A stretch of DNA of 64,000 nt from Coriobacteriia bacterium (GCA_030652115.1 JAUSBK010000001.1:244254-308253), one strand, 5' to 3'. Counted from the first letter of the stretch, positions 41,878 through 50,471 are shown. Numbers and translations: made by a program. Notes: generated from the letters alone by a model not told the origin.

Positions 41878-43593
41878 CTACTCCTCCTCGGGCCGCGTGG
41901 GCGCGCCGAGTGCGACGACCACGAGCGCAAGCCCGACGCCGAGTGTGAGGTCGAGCGCGAAGCCCTCGGGGCCGAAGGAGCGGCTGAGCCAGCTCCACGC
42001 AACGTACCCGCCGAGGAGCGCGGCGCCGCCTGCGAGCACCCCGGCGAACGCGCCCGCGCGGGTAGCGCGTCGGCAGCCCAGCGAGGTGAGCGCGCCGGCG
42101 AGCATCCACGCGAGGACCATGATGCCCGTTCCGGGGGTGAGCAGGCGCGAGACGGGGTCGGCCGCCACCGGCGCCAGTTGCAGCGGGTCGCTCAGGAAGT
42201 GCCAGCACACGGAGAGTAGCGGCGGCCACGCACCGGACACGACTGCCGCGGCAGCCACGGCGAGTGCCGTGACGCCGGAGGTCAGCGCGGCCACCAGCGG
42301 CGGGTACGCGAAGCCCAGCAGCAGCGGCGCGACCGGCGCGGCATGGACTACCCCGAGCGCCGGTCCGATGACCGGCGCGAACGCGTCGGTCCGGCCCGCG
42401 CGCCCGCGCGCTGCCCAGAAGGCGGCGAGGACGAGGCCGATCACGAGGCCCGGCAGCCAGCCGAGTGCGATCGCCGCACCCGCCGCAAAGAGCCCGAACC
42501 CGAGCGCGGCACCGAGCCCCGGCGCGAGTGCCGCCGCAAGCGCGACAACGACGGCGCCGGCGACACGGGCGGGCCGGTCGAGCCCGAAGCCCTCGATGGC
42601 GGAGTATGCAAGCCATGCGGACGCAATCGCGGCTATCGCGCGCCTGAAGGTGCCCGCATACGGCGCGAGCCGGTCCCAGAGCCCGAGGGGCGCTTCTCCG
42701 GCCTCCTCGTCTGACTCGTCGGTCCCGAGCAGCCCGTCGACCACTTCCGACAGCGACTCGCGACCGGCCTCGGGGCTGCCGAGGTGGGGCAGCAGCGCCC
42801 CGGCGAACGCGGTCGCGCTCTCGTATCGATCGAACGGGTCGGCGGCGAGCCCGGCCACCAGCACGTCGTCGATCGCCCGGGGGAGGTCGGGCTCGAACTC
42901 GGAGGGCGCGGGGAGGTCGGCCACGTCGATCTTGAACAGCGATCCCTCGGCGGTCTCCGCATCGAACGGGTTGGCGTTCGTGAGCACCTCGAAGGCGAGT
43001 GTCGCAAGCGCCCACCCATCGGTGCGTTCGTCGAGCGCCTGCCGACGTAGCTGCTCCGGTGGCATGTAGCCGATGGTGCCTGCCGCGCCGGTCGCGCGGC
43101 CGGTGATGTCGGTGAGGGCCGAGACGCCAAAGTCCGCCACTTTCACGTGGCCGTCGCGGGTGACGATCACGTTGGCAGGCTTGAGATCGAGGTGCAGCAC
43201 GCCGTTGGCGTGCGCGAACGCGAGCGCGGCCGACACGCCGGCGACGATCGCCGCCGCCTCGTCGAGCGTGAACGGTTCGTCGGTAGCGTCGAGGATCTCG
43301 GCAAGCGAGGCGCCGTCGAGGTGCTCCATGACGATGAACGCCTCGTCGGCGTCCGTGTCCCACTCGTGCACGGTGACGATGTTCGGGTGGTTGAGCATCG
43401 CGGCGGTGCGTGCCTCGGCAAGGCCGGTGCGCGCGAGCGGGCGTCCGGCAGCGTCGAGAGGACGTGGCAACCGCTTGATCGCCACGCGACGCGCCATCTT
43501 GGTGTCGAATGCGAGGACGACCGAGCCGTGCCCTCCCGCGCCGAGATCGGCGAGGGGCCGATACCGATCGAGGATGAGCGGCGCCTCTACCAC
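41878..43593 (-). CDS. Second serine/threonine kinase with polytopic membrane C-terminus
   Basis: A 571-residue protein. The kinase domain (about 1-265) has LGAGGHGSVVLA, VAIKRL, VLHLDLKPANVIV (HLD rather than HRD), VADFGVSAL and MPPEQ. The second half is about eight hydrophobic helices in an Ala/Gly-rich region (for example IGPALGVVHAAPVAPLLLGF). No PASTA or other extracellular sensor domain is present. The arginine-less catalytic loop suggests independence from activation-loop phosphorylation. It starts one base after the FKBP stop, so is co-transcribed, and lies 118 bases upstream of fhaA. Confidence 0.85.
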   Translation of the reverse strand: MVEAPLILDRYRPLADLGAGGHGSVVLAFDTKMARRVAIKRLPRPLDAAGRPLARTGLAEARTAAMLNHPNIVTVHEWDTDADEAFIVMEHLDGASLAEILDATDEPFTLDEAAAIVAGVSAALAFAHANGVLHLDLKPANVIVTRDGHVKVADFGVSALTDITGRATGAAGTIGYMPPEQLRRQALDERTDGWALATLAFEVLTNANPFDAETAEGSLFKIDVADLPAPSEFEPDLPRAIDDVLVAGLAADPFDRYESATAFAGALLPHLGSPEAGRESLSEVVDGLLGTDESDEEAGEAPLGLWDRLAPYAGTFRRAIAAIASAWLAYSAIEGFGLDRPARVAGAVVVALAAALAPGLGAALGFGLFAAGAAIALGWLPGLVIGLVLAAFWAARGRAGRTDAFAPVIGPALGVVHAAPVAPLLLGFAYPPLVAALTSGVTALAVAAAAVVSGAWPPLLSVCWHFLSDPLQLAPVAADPVSRLLTPGTGIMVLAWMLAGALTSLGCRRATRAGAFAGVLAGGAALLGGYVAWSWLSRSFGPEGFALDLTLGVGLALVVVALGAPTRPEEE

Positions 43594-43594
43594 G

Positions 43595-44023
43595 CTATCG
43601 GCCGACGATCTCCACGAGGCTGAGCTCGAACGTGAGGTCCTGGCCCGAGAGCGGATGGTTGAAGTCGAGGACGACATGGCCGTCGAGGACCTCGGCAATG
43701 GTCGCCGCCATCTGCTGCCCATCGGGGCTCTGCACCCCGATGACCATGCCCACTTCGGGTTCCATGTCCGCGAAGATATCCATCGGCACGTTCTGGACCG
43801 CCTCCGGATGGCGCTCGCCGTAGGCTTCATCCGAAGGGATGGTGACCGTTGCCGACTCGCCCACGGCAAGTCCCGCCACCGCGGCCTCGAAGCCGGGGAT
43901 CACGGACTCCTCACCGAGCGTGAACGTGAGCGGGTCGCTCCCTGCGCTGCTGTCGAACTCCGATCCGTCGGACAGCGTGCCCCGATAGTGCACGCGAACG
44001 GTCTCGCCGGTTTGTGGATTCAC
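43595..44023 (-). CDS. FKBP-type peptidyl-prolyl isomerase (SlyD-like)
   Basis: A 142-residue protein: VRVHYRGTLSDGSEFDSS, LTFTLGEESVIPGFEAAVAGL, VTIPSDEAYGERHPEAV, then an inserted-flap segment and VVLDFNHPLSGQDLTFELSL. This is the SlyD/FkpA-type arrangement with the chaperone flap inserted into the FKBP fold. SlyD's C-terminal His-rich metal tail is missing. It assists folding of client proteins in the cytosol. GTG start at 44023. Its stop is one base from the second kinase start. Confidence 0.92.
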   Translation of the reverse strand: MNPQTGETVRVHYRGTLSDGSEFDSSAGSDPLTFTLGEESVIPGFEAAVAGLAVGESATVTIPSDEAYGERHPEAVQNVPMDIFADMEPEVGMVIGVQSPDGQQMAATIAEVLDGHVVLDFNHPLSGQDLTFELSLVEIVGR

Positions 44024-44111
44024 GGTGCGGCTCTCCTGTCTGAACGGTGCGTTTCAGCCCACACTCTACCGCACGCGGAGCCCCTGCGGGGCGACGCGGC
44101 ACGAGCGGCAC

Positions 44112-44630
44112 TCAGCGCTCGACGAGCGACATCGCCTCGGCCACATAAGCGGCAGCTTCGGCCCGGAGCGCTTCGCGGACTTCCTCCGGTTCGAGCGGTC
44201 CTTCGGCCGGTAGCGCGACGTAGGTGTGGAACGAACGCCAGTACGCCGGATCGCCGTGGATCGCGGGGTCCCAGACGCCCTCGAGGTCGATCTGCCACGC
44301 CTGGCGCAGCGCCGAGTAGCAGTCGAGTGCGGAGGTCACTGCGTGGTCGACCCGGTTGTCGGCGGGATTGCGGACTGCCAGTGCACGGTGCGTTGCCAGC
44401 GCCGTGCGCAGCGATGCGCTGAACTCCGCGTAGTCCGCATCGTCCTCCAGGGTCGCATCGATCTCGGCCACCGCCACGGTCATCCGGCGCGCGTTAGTTC
44501 CCGGCTTGGCGATCCCGAGCTCTACCGAGTAGGCCGCCAGGAGCACCACCGAGACGAGGACGACTGCGAAGATCCCGAGGTACACGGGCACCGTCGCGGC
44601 CTTCCTGCCTGTCTTGGCCGAGCGTGTCAC
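44112..44630 (-). CDS. Membrane-anchored protein of unknown function
   Basis: A 172-residue protein with a basic N-terminus (TRSAKTGRKAATV), one membrane helix (PVYLGIFAVVLVSVVLLAAYSV) and a roughly 130-residue helical extracytoplasmic region. The latter includes AEIDATLEDDADYAEFSASLRTAL in separate helices, two conserved-looking tryptophans and an acidic C-terminus. GTG start at 44630. It is divergent from the gene at 44706. No family is recognised; a role as a small sensor or wall-associated protein is only a guess. Confidence 0.55.
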   Translation of the reverse strand: MTRSAKTGRKAATVPVYLGIFAVVLVSVVLLAAYSVELGIAKPGTNARRMTVAVAEIDATLEDDADYAEFSASLRTALATHRALAVRNPADNRVDHAVTSALDCYSALRQAWQIDLEGVWDPAIHGDPAYWRSFHTYVALPAEGPLEPEEVREALRAEAAAYVAEAMSLVER

Positions 44631-44705
44631 CTACAGGCCCCTTCGCCGATTCCTGCTGGTAGTATACGAAAGGCGCACGTGTACACGCAGGAATCGGAGG
44701 ACGGC

Positions 44706-45242
44706 ATGGGGCTGGGGCAGGCACCGCACGCGGCTGACGCGCCGGTCGCGGTTCCCGCGAAGTCGCGTCGGGCGCCCTGGGCATTCGTGGCCGTGGTGGC
44801 CGCTGTGTGCCTCGGCGCAGGCATGCTGTTCGGCTACTCGTTGGCGCAATCCGATGTGCGCGACGCGCGCGCCGAGGCGACGGCGGCGCGCGAGAGCCTC
44901 GACCTGCTCGCAGAGGCGCATGAGACGTTGCACGAGCGCAACTGGATCCTGTACGAGGAGGCCACGGCCGCGCAGGCTGAGGCTGCCGCGCAGTCGCCCG
45001 ATCTGCCGCCGGGCACCTACGGCGACGGGGTGTACGGCGTGGGAACCGACATCGCGCCCGGTACCTATCGCGGTGAGGTCACCGGCGAGTGGGGCTACTG
45101 GGCGCGCCTTTCCAACACGTCGGGCATGATCTCCGGCATCCTCGCGAATGCGGTCGTGCGCGGCGCGTTCGAGATTACCGTCCTGCCGAGCGACACCGCA
45201 GTCGAGCTGCGCGGCGTGACGCTCACGGCCGGGGGGGACTGA
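44706..45242 (+). CDS. Membrane-anchored protein with coiled coil and C-terminal beta domain
   Basis: A 178-residue protein. A membrane helix (FVAVVAAVCLGAGMLFGYSL) is followed by a short coiled coil (about 50-92, RAEATAARESLDLLAEAHE) and a beta domain of about 80 residues. The last starts YGDGVYGVGTDIAPGTYRG, a motif seen in many secreted actinobacterial proteins, and ends AVELRGVTLTAGG. GGAGG precedes the ATG and a TAGTAT -10-like box is near 44657. The 3' end overlaps the convergent glycosyltransferase gene by 20 bases. Function unknown. Confidence 0.65.
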   Translation: MGLGQAPHAADAPVAVPAKSRRAPWAFVAVVAAVCLGAGMLFGYSLAQSDVRDARAEATAARESLDLLAEAHETLHERNWILYEEATAAQAEAAAQSPDLPPGTYGDGVYGVGTDIAPGTYRGEVTGEWGYWARLSNTSGMISGILANAVVRGAFEITVLPSDTAVELRGVTLTAGGD

Positions 45243-46521
45243 CCACCCGCACGAGCTTGCGCGCCGCCCGCCGCGCGATTCGCAGAGGGAGCCGAAGGGC
45301 GGCCGCACCCCGCATCGCTCTGAGCTTTCGGGCGCGCTTGACGTGCTCGGCACCCGCGAGGTCGTAGGTCCGCGCGAACTCCTCGAGCTGCTTGAACGCA
45401 CCGCCCTCGAGGTGCGCGGCGCGGCGTGCGTCCATGTCCGCCGCAGCCTGGCGGCCGATACTGGCCCGGAGTTCGGGGTCTCCGGCGAGCCGGGCCATCC
45501 ACTCGGCAGCGTGATCCACGCTCGGCTCGGCCCAACGCGCGCCGCCGCCGGTCTGCGCATCCTGGTAGTCGTGGTGGAGCGCCTCCACCGGTATCAGCTC
45601 GAAGTCCACCAGCGCTGCGTTCTCGGCCGTAGCGAAATCCATGCTGCCGGAGTATGCGGTGGAGATGACCGGCTTGCCGAGCGACATCGCCTCCATGAGC
45701 ACCAGCCCGAGGCCCTCGGCACGATGGAGCGAGACGAAGACGTCGCTCGAGGCGTACAGGCACAGTGCGTCGCGGTAGGTGAGCTGCTCCTCGATGAGCG
45801 TGACGCGCGGGTCGGTTGCGGCGATGGCGTCAAGTTCGTCCACGAGTGACGCGTACGCCGGGTCCACGCGCGCGTTGCTGAGCTTCACGAGGAGCCGCAC
45901 GCGGTCGCCGCCACCGGCAGGAAACGCCTGCTGGAACGCCCGGATCCCGGCCCACGGGTTCTTCCGGCGCATGTCACTCGTCACGTCGAACGCCGAGAAG
46001 AAGACGGTCTCGTCGTCGGCAAGGCCCCACCGCGCGCGATCCGGCGCGATGTCATCGGGCAGGTAGACGGCAGTGTAGACGCGCATGAGCGGTAGGTCGG
46101 GAAGCGCCGTGCGCACCGTTTCGGCGACGAACTCGCTCGATGCCAGCACCACGTCCATCATCTCGAAGCCTTCGCGCCACGCCGGGGGCAGAACGTCGAG
46201 TTCCCAGGCGGGCAGCATCACGTTGATGCGCTTCTCGAAGGGGACCGTGAGCCACGTGCGCTGCACGAGGTTCCAGAGCGTGGGAGGATTGAAGCCGAAG
46301 AGGTTGATCGCGTAGGGCTGGCTTCGGTTGGATGCGATGTAGAGGTCCTCGTACGTACGGTCGTGGCCGCTTCGGCTGTCGCCGGTCTCGAAGTTGCGCA
46401 CGGCCACCCGGTGTCCGCCTGCCAGCAGCACGCGAATCGTGCTGCGCAGCACGACGGCCTCGCCGAAGTTGCCGGATGCGCAGCCCATCACGTTGAAGCC
46501 GAATGGGGGTTTGGACGGCAC
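45223..46521 (-). CDS. Family-4-type glycosyltransferase
   Basis: A 432-residue GT-B protein. The C-terminal donor-binding half has VFFSAFDVTSDMRRKNPW, LTYRDALCLYASSDVFVSLHRAEGLGL and LVLMEAMSLGKPVISTAYSGS. The last two are the E-x7-E region of GT4 enzymes. The N-terminal half contains INLFGFNPPT and INVMLPAWELDVLPPAW. GTG 46521 is preferred because GGAGGT precedes it by five bases; the frame continues upstream through the tRNA-Leu gene, which is not coding. The acceptor is unknown, probably a surface glycan. Confidence 0.82.
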   Translation of the reverse strand: MPSKPPFGFNVMGCASGNFGEAVVLRSTIRVLLAGGHRVAVRNFETGDSRSGHDRTYEDLYIASNRSQPYAINLFGFNPPTLWNLVQRTWLTVPFEKRINVMLPAWELDVLPPAWREGFEMMDVVLASSEFVAETVRTALPDLPLMRVYTAVYLPDDIAPDRARWGLADDETVFFSAFDVTSDMRRKNPWAGIRAFQQAFPAGGGDRVRLLVKLSNARVDPAYASLVDELDAIAATDPRVTLIEEQLTYRDALCLYASSDVFVSLHRAEGLGLVLMEAMSLGKPVISTAYSGSMDFATAENAALVDFELIPVEALHHDYQDAQTGGGARWAEPSVDHAAEWMARLAGDPELRASIGRQAAADMDARRAAHLEGGAFKQLEEFARTYDLAGAEHVKRARKLRAMRGAAALRLPLRIARRAARKLVRVVSPPRP

Positions 46522-46683
46522 GCGGACCTCCAGGTCGCGGGAGCGGCTGACGCCGCTACTCGAATCGGTATCGTAGCACCCCATCCGTACCGCCCGCGAC
46601 AGAGCGTCGCTGCTGCTCACGGCACGTGCGCCACCATCTTCCCCCTGCTTGTGCGGCTGTGGTAATCTTCTCAGGCACCACAC

Positions 46684-46769
46684 GCGGGTGTGGCGGAATG
46701 GCAGACGCGCATGGTTCAGGTCCATGTGGGGGCAACCCCGTGAAGGTTCAACTCCTTTCACCCGCACCA
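46684..46769 (+). tRNA. tRNA-Leu (anticodon CAG)
   Basis: An 86-nt class II tRNA starting GCGGGTGTGGCGGAATGG and ending CACCCGCACCA. The acceptor stem GCGGGTG pairs with CACCCGC. The anticodon stem CATGG/CCATG encloses TTCAGGT, giving CAG (codon CTG). The variable arm GTGGGGGCAACCCCGTG is intact and CCA is encoded. Bases 46713-46738 recur exactly at 47388-47413. Confidence 0.96.
46713..46738 (+). repeat. Left copy of 26-bp direct repeat, inside tRNA-Leu
   Basis: The 26 bases covering the anticodon loop, 3' anticodon stem and most of the variable arm are identical to 47388-47413. Anticodon-arm sequences are common attachment cores for tyrosine integrases, so this may be attL of a tiny or decayed element. 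Confidence 0.7.
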
Positions 46770-46779
46770 CACGAATGAG

Positions 46780-46820
46780 CAGGGGCTTCGCCAAGACACT
46801 GGTGAAGCCCCTGTTGTTGT
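46780..46820 (+). terminator. Terminator after tRNA-Leu
   Basis: CAGGGGCTTC (46780-46789) pairs perfectly with GAAGCCCCTG (46804-46813), followed by TTGTTGT. Confidence 0.8.
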
Positions 46821-46894
46821 CTCAGGCATCTGAATGCTCGATACCAACTGGTTCGTCAAACGAGTGCGGCCATTGGAGATAGCGTCGTAGTCGC

Positions 46895-47305
46895 CTAGGG
46901 GCTCGGTTCGCCCGTTGGCTCACGGGCGTCCAGCACGCGCATGGTCGCCTCCAGCAGTATTGCCGCCGCTTCGCGCTGTGCAGCGAGGAGCAGGTCCGCC
47001 GCGTTCAACTGCATCTCGCGCAAGATGGCTGCCACCTCGTCGTAGGCTGCGAGTAGTGCTGCCTTCTGCTCATCGGGCAGCCCCTCCACGGCGTTCAGTT
47101 GCTTCCTATGGAGCGTCTCGGCGGCTCGCTTCTGAGACGCCTCGAGAATGTCCGCCGCCTTGTCCTGAGACACTTTCAGGATTGCCGCAGCCTTCATCTG
47201 AGAGGCCATCAGCAACGCCGTTTCTTGCTGCAACTCGACGGTCAAGCGCAGCAGTTCTTTCTCGCTCGATTGCTCGGAGCTTTCTTGAATGTCCGTCTCG
47301 TCCAT
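46895..47305 (-). CDS. Small hendecad-repeat coiled-coil protein inside the tRNA-flanked islet
   Basis: A 136-residue protein. After an acidic start (MDETDIQESSEQSSEKE) almost the whole chain is helical with an 11-residue repeat: AAAILKVSQDK, AADILEASQKR, AAETLHRKQLN, later AADLLLAAQRE and AAAILLEATMR. The pattern A-A-x-I/L-L-x-x-x-Q-x-x repeats with Ala and Leu on one face, the signature of a right-handed coiled coil. No membrane segment or enzyme motif is present. GGGGG lies eight bases before ATG 47305. The surrounding DNA is visibly less GC-rich than its neighbours, hinting at foreign origin. Function unknown. Confidence 0.65.
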   Translation of the reverse strand: MDETDIQESSEQSSEKELLRLTVELQQETALLMASQMKAAAILKVSQDKAADILEASQKRAAETLHRKQLNAVEGLPDEQKAALLAAYDEVAAILREMQLNAADLLLAAQREAAAILLEATMRVLDAREPTGEPSP

Positions 47306-47387
47306 GCTGTTGCCCCCAATGCCTCGGCTTACGCCTTGCGACCAATCTAGTGCTTGACGCGTGGGGTGGCAATTCTGATTGGAATGA

Positions 47388-47413
47388 GGTTCAGGTCCAT
47401 GTGGGGGCAACCC
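47388..47413 (+). repeat. Right copy of 26-bp direct repeat (partial tRNA-Leu sequence)
   Basis: Exact duplicate of tRNA-Leu bases 46713-46738. The bases after it (AGCGGTACACT) do not continue as tRNA, so a complete displaced 3' half is not present. It lies 53 bases upstream of the SPFH gene start. Confidence 0.7.
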
Positions 47414-47466
47414 AGCGGTACACTCATTACCAACATCCATCAGGGGTAGTCGAGATCGGGGGGAAT

Positions 47467-49701
47467 GTGGACGCCATCATAGGTGTGCTCGGCGTGCTTG
47501 GAGCCGTGATCGTCCTTGCCATCGTCGGCATAGCGATCCTGTGGTTTCTCTTGGGCGTGCGGGTTATCCGCTCGGACCGCGTCGGCATCCTCGAGAAGTG
47601 GTGGTCGCCGAGGGGGTCCCTCAAGGACAACATCATCGCGCTCAAGGGCGAAGCCGGTTACCAGCCCGGCGTTCTGCGCGGCGGTATCCACTTCCGGACC
47701 CCGCTCATGTACCGGGTGCACGTGATGCCGCTCATCACGATCCCGCAGGGCAAGATCGGCTACGTCTTCGCCCGTGACGGTCAGCCGCTCGAGCCGCAGC
47801 AGACCCTGGCGCATCTGGTGAGCTGCAATTACTTCCAGGACGTCCAGGCGTTCTTCGCCAACGGCGGGCAGCGTGGTCCGCAGCGCGCGATCCTCCGCGA
47901 GGGCACCTACGCGTTCAACCTCGCGCAGTTCGTGATCATCACCGAGAGCCGAACCTTCTTCCTGCCGATGGGCAGCCGCGAAGAGGAGTCCACGATCATC
48001 TCGATGGCGCAGTACCTGCAGGCGCTCAAGGGCTTCGACCCGGTCGTCATCCGCGGTGCGGACGACCGCACCGGCATCGTGACGATCCACGATGGTCCGT
48101 CGCTGCCGGGGGGCGACATCATCGCTCCGACCGTGGGAGACGTCGCAACAGACCCGAACTACCACAACAGCTTCCAGAACCCCGAGAAGTTTCTCGCCGC
48201 GGGCGGCTACCGTGGCCGTCAGTACCAGGTACTGACCGAGGGCACGTACTTCATCAACCGTCTGTTCGGTACCGTCGAGGTCATCCCCAAGATTACCGTG
48301 CCGGTCGGTTTTGCCGGCGTGGTCGTGAGCTACATCGGTCCGCGCGGCGCGGACACGTCCGGCGAGGAGTACCGACACGGTGAGCTCGTGGCACCGGGCA
48401 GCCGCGGCGTGTGGAACGAAGCCCTGCTCCCGGGCAAGTACGCGTTCAACACCTACGCGGGCTCCATCGTGATGGTTCCGACCACCAACATCATCCTCAA
48501 GTGGGTGCGCGGCGAGTCCGGCGAGCACCACTACGACGAGAACCTCGCCGAAGTGAACCTCATCACCAAGGACGCGTTCGAGCCGCTGCTGCCGCTCTCC
48601 GTGGTCGTGCACATCGACTACCGGAAGGCTCCGCTGGTCATCCAGCGATTCGGCGATATCAAGATGCTCGTGAACCAGACCCTCGACCCGATGGTCTCGG
48701 CGTACTTCAAGAACGTGGGCCAGACCAAGACGATCATCGAACTCATCCAGCAGCGTTCTGAGATCCAGAAGACCTCATCGGTCGAGATGCAGGAGAAGTT
48801 CGGTCACTACAACCTCCAGCTCGAAGAGGTCCTCATCGGCACGCCGCACTCCCCAGCCGGCGACGATCGCATCGAGACGATCCTGATGCAGCTCCGCGAC
48901 CGGCAGGTGGCGTTCGAGAAGCTCGAGACGTTCGAGAAGCAGCGCATCGCTGCCGACAAGGAACGCGAGCTCAAAGAGGCCCAGGCAACGGCCGAGCAGC
49001 AGACCACGCTCACGCAGTCGCAGATCAACATCCAGGTGCAGGAGAATCAGGCACGTGCCGACCTGCAGCGCGCGGTGCAGGACGCCGAGCGCGTGCGCAC
49101 GCTCGCCAAGGCCGACGCAGACAGGGTCAAGACGCTTGCCGACGGTGACGCCGAGAAGATCAAGCTCATGGCGAACGCGGACGCCAAGAAGGTCGAGATG
49201 ATGGCCGAGGCGGACGCTACCCGCGTGAAGAAGATCGGCGAGGCCGACGCTCTTCGCGTCAAGCTCATCGCGCAGGCCGACGCCGAGAAGGAAGCCAAGG
49301 TCGGTGTCGGCAAGGCCATCGCCATCGACGAGCAAGTCCGCGCCTACGGCGGCCCGCAGCTCCAGCTCATGCAAGACGTGATGACCAAGCTCGCGACGGC
49401 CATCGAGTCCTCCAAGGTGCCGATCGTCCCCAGCACCGTCGTCAACATGGGCGGCGAGGGCGGCGAGGGGGCCGGCGCGAACCTGAACGCCTTCGGCCTG
49501 CTGATGGGTCTCATGGCCACCGACAAGCTCGGCGAGTTCACCGCGGCGGCCGAGCGGCCGATCGATCCCTCGCAGCTGCAGATGGTCGCCGAGATCAAGA
49601 AGCAGATGCGCGACCAGGCGGTTGCCGAGGCCAAGCCGGCTGTGAAGCCGGCGGCGAAGGCGCCTGAGCCTCCGGCCGCGCCACCCAGCGCGGAGGTGTA
49701 G
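47467..49701 (+). CDS. SPFH/band-7 (flotillin-like) membrane protein
   Basis: A 744-residue protein. An N-terminal membrane helix (VLGAVIVLAIVGIAILWFLLG) is followed by a beta-rich SPFH region (about 30-470) with RVGILEKWWSPRG, GYQPGVLRGGIHF and LLPLSVVVHIDYRKAP. A long charged helix (about 480-630) contains 11-residue repeats such as GDAEKIKLMAN, ADAKKVEMMAE, ADATRVKKIGE and ADALRVKLIAQ. A Pro/Ala-rich tail ends the protein. Such proteins oligomerise into membrane microdomain scaffolds. GTG 47467 is chosen because GGGGGG lies just upstream and the helix begins there. Confidence 0.85.
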   Translation: MDAIIGVLGVLGAVIVLAIVGIAILWFLLGVRVIRSDRVGILEKWWSPRGSLKDNIIALKGEAGYQPGVLRGGIHFRTPLMYRVHVMPLITIPQGKIGYVFARDGQPLEPQQTLAHLVSCNYFQDVQAFFANGGQRGPQRAILREGTYAFNLAQFVIITESRTFFLPMGSREEESTIISMAQYLQALKGFDPVVIRGADDRTGIVTIHDGPSLPGGDIIAPTVGDVATDPNYHNSFQNPEKFLAAGGYRGRQYQVLTEGTYFINRLFGTVEVIPKITVPVGFAGVVVSYIGPRGADTSGEEYRHGELVAPGSRGVWNEALLPGKYAFNTYAGSIVMVPTTNIILKWVRGESGEHHYDENLAEVNLITKDAFEPLLPLSVVVHIDYRKAPLVIQRFGDIKMLVNQTLDPMVSAYFKNVGQTKTIIELIQQRSEIQKTSSVEMQEKFGHYNLQLEEVLIGTPHSPAGDDRIETILMQLRDRQVAFEKLETFEKQRIAADKERELKEAQATAEQQTTLTQSQINIQVQENQARADLQRAVQDAERVRTLAKADADRVKTLADGDAEKIKLMANADAKKVEMMAEADATRVKKIGEADALRVKLIAQADAEKEAKVGVGKAIAIDEQVRAYGGPQLQLMQDVMTKLATAIESSKVPIVPSTVVNMGGEGGEGAGANLNAFGLLMGLMATDKLGEFTAAAERPIDPSQLQMVAEIKKQMRDQAVAEAKPAVKPAAKAPEPPAAPPSAEV

Positions 49702-49726
49702 AAGACCACCCGCACGAATCGTACGA

Positions 49727-49753
49727 GAGGCCCCGCTTCCGGCGGGGCCTCTT
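49727..49753 (+). terminator. Terminator after the SPFH gene
   Basis: GAGGCCCCGC pairs with GCGGGGCCTC over a TTCCG-type loop, followed by TTCGCG. Confidence 0.7.
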
Positions 49754-49822
49754 CGCGTCCGGTCGTTGTGTTCGCGTTGCGGGGGGCACACAATGGCATG
49801 TGCGGGCGAAAGGAGCTCCACT

Positions 49823-50362
49823 GTGATTCGCCGGGTACTTCTCGCAACACTCGTTCTCGCAATCGCCGTGACGGCCTTCGGCTGCGACGGTGTCGCTGAC
49901 GACACGACCGCGACCGACGATGCGGTCGACACAGGCGCACCAAATGCGGCGGACGGCGCGGTGGATGCCTCGGCGCTGCTCATGCCCGCCGACGTTGAAG
50001 CGATCTCCGGGCTCACCGGTTTGGAAGTCGTGCCGTACGATCCGGCTGTCGGCGCCGGCGGGGACGTGAACATCGCGACCGCCGACGGACAGCTGGTGAC
50101 GATGCTCGTCGTCGAGGGTCCCGAGACCTGGGATGCATGGCTCACGGACGGCTACACCGTGGCCGAATCGGTCACACCACCGGTGGGCGATGAGTCGTTC
50201 ATCGGCCCCAACCCGGACACCTCGTCGACCGTCTATATCTTCGGCTTTCGAAAGGGCGACATCGCTGTCGTGCTGGACACGTATTTCGACACGAACGGCG
50301 AGACGGTCCTGAGCGTCGAGCAGCTGCGGCAGCTGGCCGAGATCGTCGAGGGTAGGCTCTAG
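49823..50362 (+). CDS. Secreted lipoprotein of unknown function
   Basis: A 179-residue protein. The signal peptide VIRRVLLATLVLAIAVTAFGC ends in a lipobox-like AFGC, so the mature protein is probably lipid-anchored at that cysteine. A Thr/Asp/Ala-rich linker (about 22-50) precedes a globular domain (about 55-179) with MPADVEAISGLTGLEVVPYD and STVYIFGFRKGDIAVVLD. This layout resembles small DUF3558-like lipoproteins, without a firm match. AAAGGAG is seven bases before GTG 49823. No operon partner. Confidence 0.7.
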   Translation: MIRRVLLATLVLAIAVTAFGCDGVADDTTATDDAVDTGAPNAADGAVDASALLMPADVEAISGLTGLEVVPYDPAVGAGGDVNIATADGQLVTMLVVEGPETWDAWLTDGYTVAESVTPPVGDESFIGPNPDTSSTVYIFGFRKGDIAVVLDTYFDTNGETVLSVEQLRQLAEIVEGRL

Positions 50363-50421
50363 CCTCATCCGTTGCCTGCCTGTAACCGCCTCGGGCAGGG
50401 AAAGCGGCCTTCGCGTCGTAC

Positions 50422-50434
50422 ACTCCCAAAGGGA
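50422..50434 (+). repeat. Short inverted repeat ACTCCCAAAGGGA at a -10-like box (copy 1)
   Basis: TACACTCCCAAAGGGA upstream of the radical SAM gene; the same 13 bases recur at 53047. TCCC and GGGA form the arms around AAA, overlapping the likely transcription start. Confidence 0.35.
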
Positions 50435-50471
50435 CGACCTGTCCCCATGATCCGGTTAGGACGTGCTATTC

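Noticed and set aside
46522-46794. N-terminal extension of the glycosyltransferase up to 46794
   Set aside because: The extension would read through the complement of tRNA-Leu; GTG 46521 has a good ribosome site.
49100-49300. Tandem DNA repeat within the SPFH gene
   Set aside because: The 33-base periodicity reflects 11-residue protein repeats with diverged codons, not a DNA repeat array.
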